A stretch of 64,000 nt of DNA from Flavivirga aquatica (GTDB lineage: Bacteria > Bacteroidota > Bacteroidia > Flavobacteriales > Flavobacteriaceae), in contig NZ_MDJD01000047.1 in NCBI RefSeq assembly GCF_001747085.1, forward strand, positions 62,001 to 126,000, in the 5' to 3' direction. Positions 37,025 to 44,567 of the stretch are shown here, in pieces. The position numbers and the translations under genes were made by a program. Position 1 is the stretch's first letter, and each line of letters opens with the position of its first letter. Below the pieces are notes generated by a model. That model saw nothing but the letters and a program-made list of their open reading frames with translations. It did not search any database and had not been told where the DNA came from.

Positions 37025-37389
37025 TATTATTGATTTGGGTTATTGCCTGAGTTTTTCTTGTTTCAGGCGTTAGTGCAACTTAAAAAAAATTACTTTATTA
37101 TACGATTTTAATTTTTTTTTCAGCATTTTTACATCACAAAAATATATTAAAATTCATATAATAACTATAATCCTTTACTTATAAAGATATTTGCTTTTTT
37201 ATATATTATTATTAAGAGTAATATTTTTTATTGTTGTTTATATGTTAATTAAAATTAATATGAGATTTTTAGATTCAGGAGATCTATGTGGTAATTTACT
37301 TTGTTCTTAGTTTGAAAACTCTAAGATTTTATTAACGTTATAAAATACACCCCTTAAATACTAATTAATAATTTAATCAATTTAAAAAC
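37025..37389. other. Divergent promoter region between two secreted beta-helix genes
   Basis: 365 bp, no ORF. A GCCTGA / TCAGGC hairpin at 37045-37068 lies in the leader of the leftward G8 gene. I see no convincing -33/-7 pair for either gene. Shared control of the two genes is possible but not shown. Confidence 0.4.
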
Positions 37390-38970
37390 ATGAAAAGAAC
37401 TAAAATAAAATTTGCGATTGCTTTTTTAATGGCAACGTCTACGTCTTCAATATTTGCACAAAGGCTAGACCTTAATGAGCGTCGTTTCTTTACAGATAAT
37501 ATTCCTAATGATAGTATTAGTGTTAAGAGTTTAACTGGAGGTAAAAACACTAGAGATTCTAATATTTTAAATGAATTAATTGATAAAACATCAAAAAAAG
37601 GAGGAGGAACTATATACTTGCTACCTCATAATGGAAAAAGTGTGTTTTATTTGAATCAGGTTCATTTAAAAAGTAATATTCACCTTAAAATAGATCCAAG
37701 AGTAACTATCGAAAATTTAATAGTTAGTTCTAATACGACAGTATTTAATGTTGGAGATACAGGTTTAGTAGAAAATGTAGCTATTACAAGTACAAAAGAA
37801 AATAGTCGAAAAAAAATAGATGCATTTAAGGCAAGATTAGAGGGAGATGTAGATAGAGGTGTATCTCTTATAGCGCTTAGGTATGTTAAAAACTTTAAAA
37901 TTTCTGGTATAGATATTATTGATGATTACACTAAATTCAATAATATTGTTATGAATTTACCAAAATCTAGAAATAAAAGACATATAGCAACGGGAGGCAT
38001 CGTTCAAAACATTTACACTATAAATAATCATGTTGGTTATGGTGCTGTACAAACCCAGTCTGCCAAAACAGTTTTGTTTAAAAATATAAATTGTACAGGA
38101 GGAATAACGCTTAGAATAGAAACTGGATCTGGTCAAATTAGTGTGAATAATATTGAAACAGTTGACGATATTGTAGCTAAAGGAATAACAAGTACCAATG
38201 GTTTATCTGCTGTAGATTTATCTCCACATCGTGTTAATCAAGGTCAAGTAGATATAAGTGGAATTACATCTATAGGTTCTACTTATGCCGTTATAATTTC
38301 AGGAGGATTTAAAGATAGAAAAGAAAAAGGAAGTATTGATAACCTAGGGACTTTTAGCGATAAATCGTATATCCAAATTTCTAAAGTGGTTGGAGGTAAT
38401 TTAGCTCAGGTTAAAGGAAAAGACTTTCAGTTTTACAACTGTAATACGAGTGCAGAATTAAAAAAACGGGCAAAAAGCAACGAAGATGAAGAGAGTACTC
38501 ATGGGACTTCGATTGCTGTCGTAAGGGATAGTGCAGATCCAGATAATAGTTGTACTTCTGTAGGGTCTAAAGCAAGAGGCTGTTATAAACCTACTGTTGT
38601 ATTACCAGAACTATCTAATATAACAGGTACGTTTGAAAGAAGTGGGCGTAGTAAAAAAGTGGTATATGATGGAGATAAAGTAAGAGGTTGTAATAGAACT
38701 TCTCTAGCTATATCAAGAAAGAGTGAAGTTAGTAGTAATACAGAAGAAAGTGTTTCTTCATTTAGTATTTCTCAAAACCGAACGTTAGGAGTGGTGAATG
38801 TAAAAGGAGCTAAATCAAAAATTATTGTATACGGAATAGCAGGTCAGGTTATTATGGAATTAAAACCAACTAAAAACAATAATGTTATTCAGCTAGATGT
38901 TAGCAAATTAGATAAAGGTGTTTATTTAATTTCTGATGGTACACAAACTAAAAAGTTTATTCATTTTTAA
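37390..38970 (+). CDS. Secreted parallel beta-helix protein with T9SS sorting domain (possible polysaccharide-degrading enzyme)
   Basis: 526 residues with a signal peptide (to IFAQ). Residues about 45-370 follow the pectate-lyase-like superfamily start: NTRDSNILNELIDKTSKKGG, then GTIYLLPHNGKSVFYLNQVH and LKSNIHLKIDPRVTI, then successive short beta-strands and GGIVQNI, KNFKISGIDIIDD. The spacing recalls iota-carrageenase (GH82) and polygalacturonase-like enzymes, but I cannot assign catalytic residues. Two Cys pairs occur late (DNSCTS, RGCYK, VRGCNR). The end is a T9SS type A-like domain (VVNVKGAKSKIIVYGIAGQV, then DKGVYLISDG). It is divergent from the G8 protein gene. Confidence 0.6.
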   Translation: MKRTKIKFAIAFLMATSTSSIFAQRLDLNERRFFTDNIPNDSISVKSLTGGKNTRDSNILNELIDKTSKKGGGTIYLLPHNGKSVFYLNQVHLKSNIHLKIDPRVTIENLIVSSNTTVFNVGDTGLVENVAITSTKENSRKKIDAFKARLEGDVDRGVSLIALRYVKNFKISGIDIIDDYTKFNNIVMNLPKSRNKRHIATGGIVQNIYTINNHVGYGAVQTQSAKTVLFKNINCTGGITLRIETGSGQISVNNIETVDDIVAKGITSTNGLSAVDLSPHRVNQGQVDISGITSIGSTYAVIISGGFKDRKEKGSIDNLGTFSDKSYIQISKVVGGNLAQVKGKDFQFYNCNTSAELKKRAKSNEDEESTHGTSIAVVRDSADPDNSCTSVGSKARGCYKPTVVLPELSNITGTFERSGRSKKVVYDGDKVRGCNRTSLAISRKSEVSSNTEESVSSFSISQNRTLGVVNVKGAKSKIIVYGIAGQVIMELKPTKNNNVIQLDVSKLDKGVYLISDGTQTKKFIHF

Positions 38971-39001
38971 TTGCTATTTTAAGCATTAAAAAAGAATATT
39001 T

Positions 39002-39050
39002 TAATTAAAAACCATAGTAAAACCTTAGATTTTATTGTGGTTTTTAATTA
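39002..39050. terminator. Long intrinsic terminator hairpin
   Basis: TAATTAAAAACCA / TGGTTTTTAATTA perfect 13-bp arms with a 23-nt loop whose own ends can pair. It lies 31 bp after the beta-helix gene. Confidence 0.7.
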
Positions 39051-39061
39051 TAAAAAATGAT

Positions 39062-39085
39062 CTAATAAAATATGAAATTTATTAG
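39062..39085 (-). terminator. Small hairpin after the RNA methyltransferase gene
   Basis: CTAATAAA / TTTATTAG stem (8 bp), 19 bp downstream of the minus-strand gene ending at 39104. An AT-only stem, so weak. Confidence 0.4.
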
Positions 39086-39103
39086 GTTATATTTTAATAG
39101 TTT

Positions 39104-40321
39104 TTATGCTTTCTTTTCTAGTAATGCCATATAAAATCCATCAAAGCCAGATTTATGAACTAATACCTTCTTGTCTTTAACCAAGCTAAAGTCTTTTCCA
39201 GCTTCAGATTTTAAAAAGGTAGCGACTTGATTTTGGTTTTCAGAAGGTAATACAGAACAGGTTGCATAGACAAGTTGTCCACCAGCTTTAACCATTCTAG
39301 AATACCGTTGTAAAATGTCTTGTTGCGTTTTCTTTATTTTTTCAATAAAATCGGGCTGTAATTTCCATTTAGCATCAGGATTTCTACGTAAAACTCCCAA
39401 TCCAGAACAAGGTGCATCAATTAAAACACGATCGGCTTTATCATAAAGTTTTTTGATAGGTTTAGTAGAATCAATAACACGATTTTCTATGTTATGAGCA
39501 CCATTTCGTTTAGCTCTTCGTTTTAATTCATTAAGTTTATTTTCATAAATGTCCATAGCAATAATTTGCCCTTTATTTTCCATTAAAGAGGCTATATGCA
39601 ATGTTTTTCCACCAGCACCAGCACAGGTATCTACTACGCGCATACCAGGTTTTACGTTTAAAAATTCAGCAACTAATTGTGAAGATGCATCTTGTACTTC
39701 AAAATAGCCATTTTTAAAAGCTTCAGAAGTAAAAACATTAGCGCGTTCTTTTAATTTTAAAGCATTTGGATAGCCTTTTAAAAATTCGGTTTCTATATCT
39801 AAATCGAATAATTGGGCTTGCAATTTTTCTTTGGTAGTTTTTAAGGTATTTACTCTTAAAACAACATCGGCTTGCTCGTTTAAAGCTGTGATCTCTTTAG
39901 ACCAAACTTCAGACCCTAGTTCCTTTTCGCCTAATTCGTCAATCCAATCTGGAATGGATTCTTTAAGTTTTCTAATTTTAGAAAGCTCATCAAATCGACC
40001 TTTAATTTTACGTGTAGGTGTATTTTCAAAATACTTCCAATCTGGCAGTTTTATACCTTTTAAGGTTGCCCAGACAGCAAACATACGCCATAGGTTATCT
40101 CTGTCGAAAGGAGCTTTTACTTCAGCAATTTCCGCGTACAAACGTTTCCAACGTACAATATCATAAGTGGTTTCAGCTACAAAACCACGGTCGCGAGCTC
40201 CCCAACGTTTGTCACGTTTTAAAAGTTGTTGTATCACTTTATCGGCATACTTTCCTTCATTAAAAATTAAAGTTAAACCGTCAATAACTGAAAAGCATAA
40301 GTTTCTGTGTAATCGCATCAT
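39104..40321 (-). CDS. RsmB/NOP-family rRNA m5C methyltransferase
   Basis: 405 residues. An N-terminal NusB-like helical domain (about 1-130) precedes the SAM-binding domain with VDTCAGAGGKTLHIASLM (motif I), the motif IV Cys DAPCSGLGVLRRNPDAKW and the catalytic motif VI Cys in YATCSVLPSENQNQV. This two-cysteine arrangement is specific to RNA cytosine-5 methyltransferases. The likely target is 16S rRNA, although the exact position is not readable from the sequence. It is a single leftward gene, divergent from the ECF sigma gene. Confidence 0.9.
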   Translation of the reverse strand: MMRLHRNLCFSVIDGLTLIFNEGKYADKVIQQLLKRDKRWGARDRGFVAETTYDIVRWKRLYAEIAEVKAPFDRDNLWRMFAVWATLKGIKLPDWKYFENTPTRKIKGRFDELSKIRKLKESIPDWIDELGEKELGSEVWSKEITALNEQADVVLRVNTLKTTKEKLQAQLFDLDIETEFLKGYPNALKLKERANVFTSEAFKNGYFEVQDASSQLVAEFLNVKPGMRVVDTCAGAGGKTLHIASLMENKGQIIAMDIYENKLNELKRRAKRNGAHNIENRVIDSTKPIKKLYDKADRVLIDAPCSGLGVLRRNPDAKWKLQPDFIEKIKKTQQDILQRYSRMVKAGGQLVYATCSVLPSENQNQVATFLKSEAGKDFSLVKDKKVLVHKSGFDGFYMALLEKKA

Positions 40322-40336
40322 CTATAAATAAGGCTG

Positions 40337-40344
40337 CAAAGTTA
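40337..40344 (-). promoter_or_regulatory. -7 promoter element of the RNA methyltransferase gene
   Basis: Minus strand TAACTTTGCA fits TAnnTTTG, 15 bp before the ATG at 40321, implying a very short leader. Confidence 0.5.
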
Positions 40345-40396
40345 CGTTTAATTCGTCAATTAATTTTCTTAATTTGCTCCGGAATAAAATTCATGT

Positions 40397-40975
40397 TTGG
40401 AAGATAAAGATTTTATAAATGATTTAAGAGAAGGAAAGCAATCTGCTTATGGTAAATTGCTCGATATTTTTCAGCAAAAAGTATTTTCTACTTGTATTTC
40501 TTTTGTACCAAATAAAGAAGATGCCGAAGATATAGCTCAAGAAGTTTTTGTTGAAGTTTTTAATTCTATTAATAAATTTAAAGGAAATTCTAAATTATCT
40601 ACTTGGATTTATAGAATTGCAACCAATAAATCTTTAGAATTTATTAGAAAGAAAAATGCTAAAAAACGCTTTGCCTTTTTACAAGCGTTATTTGGTAATG
40701 ACATTCCTATAGATAAAACAAAATATTTTACCGAAATGAATCATCCAGGAATCATTTTAGAGAATAAAGAGGAAAATGAAACTTTATTTAGAGCTATTAA
40801 CCAATTACCAGAAGCTCAAAAAGTAGTATTTACGTTAAGTAAAGTAGATGGTAAGAGTTATCAAGAAATAAGTGATATAACAGAGAAAAGTCTTTCGTCT
40901 GTAGAGTCTCTAATGTTTAGAGCAAAAAAGAATTTACAACAATTATTAGAAAATTTTTATAAAAATAAATATTAG
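40397..40975 (+). CDS. ECF-type RNA polymerase sigma factor (head of the GCAAGTT/GCATCTAA regulon)
   Basis: 192 residues. Sigma region 2 is clear (EDAEDIAQEVFVEVFNSINK, then STWIYRIATNKSLEFIRKK), and region 4 is LPEAQKVVFTLSKVDGKSYQ, then LSSVESLMFRAKKNLQ. The only plausible start is TTG at 40397 (no in-frame ATG nearby). An ATG at 40393 opens a five-codon frame overlapping it, which might couple or limit translation. Two bases after the stop, the first of three copies of an ECF-like promoter begins, and the downstream gene encodes a small membrane protein like an anti-sigma factor. It is likely the sigma factor that reads those promoters. Confidence 0.9.
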   Translation: MEDKDFINDLREGKQSAYGKLLDIFQQKVFSTCISFVPNKEDAEDIAQEVFVEVFNSINKFKGNSKLSTWIYRIATNKSLEFIRKKNAKKRFAFLQALFGNDIPIDKTKYFTEMNHPGIILENKEENETLFRAINQLPEAQKVVFTLSKVDGKSYQEISDITEKSLSSVESLMFRAKKNLQQLLENFYKNKY

Positions 40976-40976
40976 C

Positions 40977-41004
40977 GCAAGTTTTTAAAACTTATTGCAT
41001 CTAA
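40977..41004 (+). promoter_or_regulatory. ECF-type promoter copy 1: GCAAGTT-N13-GCATCTAA
   Basis: GCAAGTT at 40977-40983, 13-bp spacer, GCATCTAA at 40997-41004. Only 9 bp remain to the ATG of the anti-sigma-like gene at 41014, so the mRNA would be leaderless or nearly so. Confidence 0.7.
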
Positions 41005-41013
41005 AATAATACA

Positions 41014-41325
41014 ATGAAGAATAATAAAGATATTCAAGATAAAATAGATATGACTTTTAAGTCGGTTGATGTTATTGAATCGGTTAATGTCTCTCCTTTT
41101 TTTAAAGATAAAACCATGCAACGTTTATTTACAGAAAAGGAAGAGCCACAGGTCGTATGGTCTTGGTTTACCCCAAAATTACAATTTGCAACTTTAGTTT
41201 GTATAATTGCATTAAATCTGATTGCTTTTTCAAAGTTACAAGGCGCTACTTATGATGAAAATATTAATGAGTTTGCAGAATCTTATGGTTTATCTACAAG
41301 CACTGAACCCATTTTATTTAATTAA
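41014..41325 (+). CDS. Small single-pass membrane protein, candidate anti-sigma factor
   Basis: 103 residues: an N-terminal cytoplasmic helical part (about 1-50), one transmembrane segment (about 68-88, LQFATLVCIIALNLIAF) and a short outer tail. It lies directly after an ECF sigma gene and 2 bp before a Spy-like membrane protein, the usual place and architecture for a Bacteroidota anti-sigma protein. No zinc-binding ASD motif is present, so the assignment rests on context and topology. Confidence 0.65.
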   Translation: MKNNKDIQDKIDMTFKSVDVIESVNVSPFFKDKTMQRLFTEKEEPQVVWSWFTPKLQFATLVCIIALNLIAFSKLQGATYDENINEFAESYGLSTSTEPILFN

Positions 41326-41327
41326 TC

Positions 41328-41840
41328 ATGCAAAAAAATACGCTTTTATATATTCTTCTTATTTTTTTAATTGTAGTTAATGGTTTTTTCTTATATAATT
41401 ATATGGGGAGTACCAGTAGCGAAAAAGGAAAAAGACCACCAAGGCCTATGGATTTTATTGTAAAAGAACTTCAATTTGATGGGTCTCAATTAAAAGAATT
41501 TAGAGAATTAAATGCAGATCATCATCAAAAAATGAGGCATATTTCTCATGGAATTAAGAGGTTAAAAGATGCTTTGTTTAATAGATTATCTGATGCCGTT
41601 ATAGATAGAGAAGTTATAGATTCTATAACCACATTGATAGGAGAAAAAGAAATAGAAAAGGAGAAAATGACTTTTTATCATTTTAAAAGCATACAGGAAA
41701 TATGTAATGAAGATCAAAAAGAAGAATTCAAGAAAATAATTAATGATGCACTGCATAAGGCAGGAAGAGAGCAAAGGGGACAAAGACCTCCTCATCCAGA
41801 AAGACCAAAAGGACATAGGCCTCCACAGCCAAAACATTAA
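41328..41840 (+). CDS. Spy/CpxP-like membrane-anchored periplasmic protein
   Basis: 170 residues. An N-terminal transmembrane anchor (LLYILLIFLIVVNGFFLY) is followed by a helical periplasmic domain (about 40-145) with the LTXXQ/Spy-like pattern (LQFDGSQLKEFRELNADHHQ, then ICNEDQKEEFKKIIND) and a His/Pro-rich tail (RPPHPERPKGHRPPQPKH) that could bind metal. Proteins of this class act as periplasmic chaperones or metal sensors (Spy, CpxP, CnrX). It follows the anti-sigma-like gene by 2 bp and ends before a terminator. Confidence 0.75.
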   Translation: MQKNTLLYILLIFLIVVNGFFLYNYMGSTSSEKGKRPPRPMDFIVKELQFDGSQLKEFRELNADHHQKMRHISHGIKRLKDALFNRLSDAVIDREVIDSITTLIGEKEIEKEKMTFYHFKSIQEICNEDQKEEFKKIINDALHKAGREQRGQRPPHPERPKGHRPPQPKH

Positions 41841-41860
41841 TGATTTACAATACAATTTTA

Positions 41861-41891
41861 GACCTTCAAAATACTGAAGGTCTTTTTTTTT
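41861..41891 (+). terminator. Intrinsic terminator after the Spy-like gene
   Basis: GACCTTCA / TGAAGGTC perfect 8-bp stem, 6-nt loop, then nine Ts. It separates unit 1 from the next ECF-type promoter 22 bp further on. Confidence 0.9.
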
Positions 41892-41912
41892 GATTTTTTA
41901 GAAAAGCCAAGC

Positions 41913-41940
41913 GCAAGTTTAAAAAGTAAAACGCATCTAA
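41913..41940 (+). promoter_or_regulatory. ECF-type promoter copy 2: GCAAGTT-N13-GCATCTAA
   Basis: GCAAGTT at 41913-41919, 13-bp spacer, GCATCTAA at 41933-41940. The EF-hand gene starts 27 bp further at 41968. Confidence 0.75.
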
Positions 41941-41967
41941 AAGATTGTAACATTAAAGTTTTATAAG

Positions 41968-42246
41968 ATGAGAAAATTAAGATTTGGATTAGTAATAATA
42001 TTATTTATTTCAATTAATTCTTTTGGACAATCAAATAAAAGGCCGAATAGACAAGAGCCTCCATCTGTAGAAGAATTATTTAAAGAGATGGATACTAATG
42101 AAGATGGAAAACTTGCTTTAGATGAAATTAAAGGACCATTAAAAGCGCATTTTTCTAAAGTTGATGCTAATAACGATGGTTTTATTACTCAAGAAGAATT
42201 GGTGAATTCTCCCAAACCCAAGGGGCATAAACCTAAAAAAGATTAA
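41968..42246 (+). CDS. Secreted EF-hand protein
   Basis: 92 residues with a signal peptide (to NSFGQS). Two canonical EF-hand loops are readable: DTNEDGKLALDE (about 45-56) and DANNDGFITQEE (about 69-80), each with Asp/Asn at positions 1, 3, 5 and Glu at 12. The tail is Lys/Pro/His-rich (KPKGHKPKKD). It should bind calcium in the periplasm or outside the cell. It forms its own unit behind ECF-type promoter copy 2, so it probably belongs to the same stress or metal-responsive regulon as its neighbours. Confidence 0.85.
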   Translation: MRKLRFGLVIILFISINSFGQSNKRPNRQEPPSVEELFKEMDTNEDGKLALDEIKGPLKAHFSKVDANNDGFITQEELVNSPKPKGHKPKKD

Positions 42247-42261
42247 TTTTTTATATAAACC

Positions 42262-42289
42262 GCAAGTTTTTTTTATTAAGTGCATCTAA
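42262..42289 (+). promoter_or_regulatory. ECF-type promoter copy 3: GCAAGTT-N13-GCATCTAA
   Basis: GCAAGTT at 42262-42268, 13-bp spacer, GCATCTAA at 42282-42289. It precedes the membrane peptide/YHYH/MORN/SCO operon. Its presence rules out the TTG at 42280 as a start of the next gene. Confidence 0.75.
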
Positions 42290-42324
42290 ATAATTATACC
42301 CTCAATATAAGAAGAAGAAAGACT

Positions 42325-42474
42325 ATGAAAAATACACTAATTATATGTTTAACTGTTTTTACAATAACTCTAATGGTCTTAAATATTATAAGGATTTATA
42401 ATTCATGGGAAGATAATTATATTGAAAACAGTAATAATCAGGAAATTGTTTTGAATAGAACATTAAAAATATGA
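42325..42474 (+). CDS. 49-aa single-pass membrane peptide
   Basis: ATG at 42325 follows an AGAAGAAGAAAG purine tract (Shine-Dalgarno-like). The peptide has an N-terminal transmembrane helix (MKNTLIICLTVFTITLMVLN) and a short acidic tail. Its stop overlaps the next start (ATGA), so it is translationally coupled to the YHYH lipoprotein gene. Function unknown. Confidence 0.6.
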   Translation: MKNTLIICLTVFTITLMVLNIIRIYNSWEDNYIENSNNQEIVLNRTLKI

Positions 42475-43256
42475 ATATGAAAAAATTATTAAAAAAGGTT
42501 TTAGCATTAATATGCATTTTAATATTAGCAATTTTTACATTTATTGCCTGCAGCAATAGTGATGATTTAATAGCAGCTGAAGAAGAAGCTGTAGAGGAAA
42601 CAGATTATAATATCGCATCAATACTTTCAAAATTCAATGCAGCAGGTTTATCTTATGCTGTTAATGGTAATACAGTAACTTTTACTACTCAAAATTTACC
42701 AAATCATAAAAGCCCGTATTACGCTACGAGTAATCCATTATATGAAGCTTATAATGGGACAAATTCAAGTTGGAACCAAAACCCTAATGAAATTGCAGCA
42801 CAAAATATTGTATTTACAATAACACTAAATCCTTCTGAAGCGCCTAATAAGGAAGCTACTCCTATGGGGCCAATTGGTATTTCAAGAAATGGTGTTGTGT
42901 TTTTTAATCAATATGCAGCTGGAGGAGCTCCTTTAACTGGCGAAATAAATTCATTCGATCAATGGAACGGGCATCCAACAGGAAGAGATCAATATCATTA
43001 TCATATAGAACCTACATATTTAACTCAAGAATTTGGAGAAGATGCTTTTTTAGGTTTACTATCGGATGGTTTTCCTGTATATGGTCCTATGGAGAATGGA
43101 ACTGTAATTACTAATGACGATTTAGATGCTTATCATGGTCATACAAGCGCAACTGCAGATTTTCCTGAAGGTATATATCATTATCATATAACAAATCAAG
43201 ATCCTTATATTAATGGAAATGGATTTTTTGGGATACCAGGAAATATAACTAATTAG
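42471..43256 (+). CDS. YHYH-domain lipoprotein
   Basis: 261 residues (or 259 from a second ATG at 42477). The lipobox is FTFIACSNS (Cys about 26), then a Glu-rich linker. The mature protein carries the YHYH signature in RDQYHYHIEPTYL and a second GIYHYHITNQDPY, with WNGHPTGRD and FPVYGPMENG in between, typical of the YHYH family. Paired YHYH motifs suggest metal binding. It is in an operon with a MORN-repeat lipoprotein and an SCO protein, which favours a link to copper or to respiratory-complex metallation. That link is inference. Confidence 0.85.
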   Translation: MNMKKLLKKVLALICILILAIFTFIACSNSDDLIAAEEEAVEETDYNIASILSKFNAAGLSYAVNGNTVTFTTQNLPNHKSPYYATSNPLYEAYNGTNSSWNQNPNEIAAQNIVFTITLNPSEAPNKEATPMGPIGISRNGVVFFNQYAAGGAPLTGEINSFDQWNGHPTGRDQYHYHIEPTYLTQEFGEDAFLGLLSDGFPVYGPMENGTVITNDDLDAYHGHTSATADFPEGIYHYHITNQDPYINGNGFFGIPGNITN

Positions 43257-43844
43257 ATGCTACAGAGTTTAAAATATTTAGCCCTTTTTATATGTCTATT
43301 TTATTCATGCAACTCAGCAGAAAGAAGTAGGAAGACTTTAGATGTTTTAGATTCTAATTTAAGACTTGAAAATGGTGTTTTGTTTTATAAAAAAACACCA
43401 TTTAATGGAGAATTGGTAGCTAAATATGAAAACGAAAAATTAAAATCTAAAATTGAATATTTAGGAGGAAGAAAGCATGGGTACGAAAAGCAATGGTATG
43501 ATGATGGAACTAAGTTTATGGAGCGTTATTATTCTAAAGGTTTTAAAACAGGTACTCACAAAGCTTGGTGGCATAATGGCATTTTAAAGTTTGAATATCA
43601 TTTTAATAATAAAGGAGAGTATCATGGCAGTGTAAAAGAATGGTATAAAACTGGTCAGCTTTTTAGAAAATTTAATTATAAAAAGGGTAAAGAAGTTGGA
43701 AGCCAGCGTTTGTGGAAAATAGATGGAGCTATTAAAGCTAACTATGAAGTTGTAAATGGTGAGCGTTATGGGTTAATTGGTTTAAAGAAATGTTATAAAG
43801 TAACAGTCAATTCAGATGATATAACTCTGCAGGCTGGAATGTAA
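43257..43844 (+). CDS. MORN-repeat (YwqK-type) lipoprotein
   Basis: 195 residues starting immediately after the YHYH stop. The lipobox is ICLFYSCNS. At least four MORN-like repeats follow: GYEKQWYDDGTKFMERYY, GTHKAWWHNGILKFEYHF, GSVKEWYKTGQLFRKFNY and GSQRLWKIDGAIKANYEV. This YwqK-like repeat type occurs in many Bacteroidota outer-surface proteins; the 'antitoxin' name in databases does not imply a toxin here. It is co-transcribed between YHYH and SCO genes. Confidence 0.8.
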   Translation: MLQSLKYLALFICLFYSCNSAERSRKTLDVLDSNLRLENGVLFYKKTPFNGELVAKYENEKLKSKIEYLGGRKHGYEKQWYDDGTKFMERYYSKGFKTGTHKAWWHNGILKFEYHFNNKGEYHGSVKEWYKTGQLFRKFNYKKGKEVGSQRLWKIDGAIKANYEVVNGERYGLIGLKKCYKVTVNSDDITLQAGM

Positions 43845-43851
43845 AATAAAT

Positions 43852-44490
43852 ATGAGTTTTAGTAAGAAATATATATCATTATTGTTTTTAGTTTTAGTTT
43901 TATATTCATGTAAAGAAAATAAAGCGAAACAAAAAGTGGCTAAGTTACCTTATTTTAACTCAGCAGATTTTACGCCGCAATGGACTAAAGGAACGCATAA
44001 AATTCCTGATTTTTCATTTATAAATCAGAATGGAGAAATAGTTACAAATAAAACATATGAAGGAAAAATATATATAGTAGATTTCTTTTTTACAAGTTGT
44101 CCTGGGATTTGTCCTAAACTCACTAAAAATATGGGGAATTTACAAGAGTTTTATAAAAATGATGAAGTTATTAAATTATTGTCGCATACAGTAATGCCTT
44201 GGAAAGATTCAATTTCCGTTTTAAAGGATTATGCAAAGAATAATAATGTAAATAGTATAAAATGGCATTTGGTTACTGGAGATAAAGAAGCATTATATGA
44301 TATAGCAAGACATGGGTATTTTGCAGATGAAGATTTTAAAAAAACACAAGATGAAAGTGAGTTTATACATACCGAAAACTTTATTTTGGTAGATAAAGAA
44401 GGGTATATTCGAGGTGTTTATAATGGTACTTTAGAGGTCGATGTGGAACGGTTAAAGCGGCATGTAAAAATTTTAAGAAGCACGATTTGA
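43852..44490 (+). CDS. SCO1/SenC-family copper-binding lipoprotein
   Basis: 212 residues. The lipobox is VLVLYSCKE. The thioredoxin-like fold has the SCO copper site: TSCPGICPKLTKN (CxxxC) and a distal His in FIHTENFILVDKEG. SCO proteins deliver copper to or act as thiol-disulfide reductases for cytochrome oxidase CuA. It is the last gene of the operon behind ECF-type promoter copy 3 and is followed by a terminator, so the ECF regulon may respond to copper or redox stress. Confidence 0.9.
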   Translation: MSFSKKYISLLFLVLVLYSCKENKAKQKVAKLPYFNSADFTPQWTKGTHKIPDFSFINQNGEIVTNKTYEGKIYIVDFFFTSCPGICPKLTKNMGNLQEFYKNDEVIKLLSHTVMPWKDSISVLKDYAKNNNVNSIKWHLVTGDKEALYDIARHGYFADEDFKKTQDESEFIHTENFILVDKEGYIRGVYNGTLEVDVERLKRHVKILRSTI

Positions 44491-44511
44491 TTTTATTATT
44501 TGTTTTTAAAT

Positions 44512-44548
44512 GAAAAGCTTCGCTATTTTTAGTGAAGCTTTTCTATTT
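44512..44548 (+). terminator. Intrinsic terminator after the SCO gene
   Basis: GAAAAGCTTCgCT / AGTGAAGCTTTTC stem (one mismatch), 6-nt loop, then a T-rich tail. Confidence 0.8.
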
Positions 44549-44567
44549 TTAAGGAAATCTTTTGAAA

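Noticed and set aside
34001-38970. Classical polysaccharide utilisation locus
   Set aside because: No SusC/SusD pair or dedicated regulator is present; only secreted beta-helix proteins.
42280-42324. Upstream TTG start for the 49-aa membrane peptide
   Set aside because: It lies inside the third ECF-type promoter, and ATG 42325 follows a purine-rich ribosome-binding tract and starts the signal-like helix.
43257-43844. Toxin-antitoxin interpretation of the YwqK-type protein
   Set aside because: It is a lipoprotein with MORN repeats inside a YHYH/SCO operon, with no adjacent toxin.
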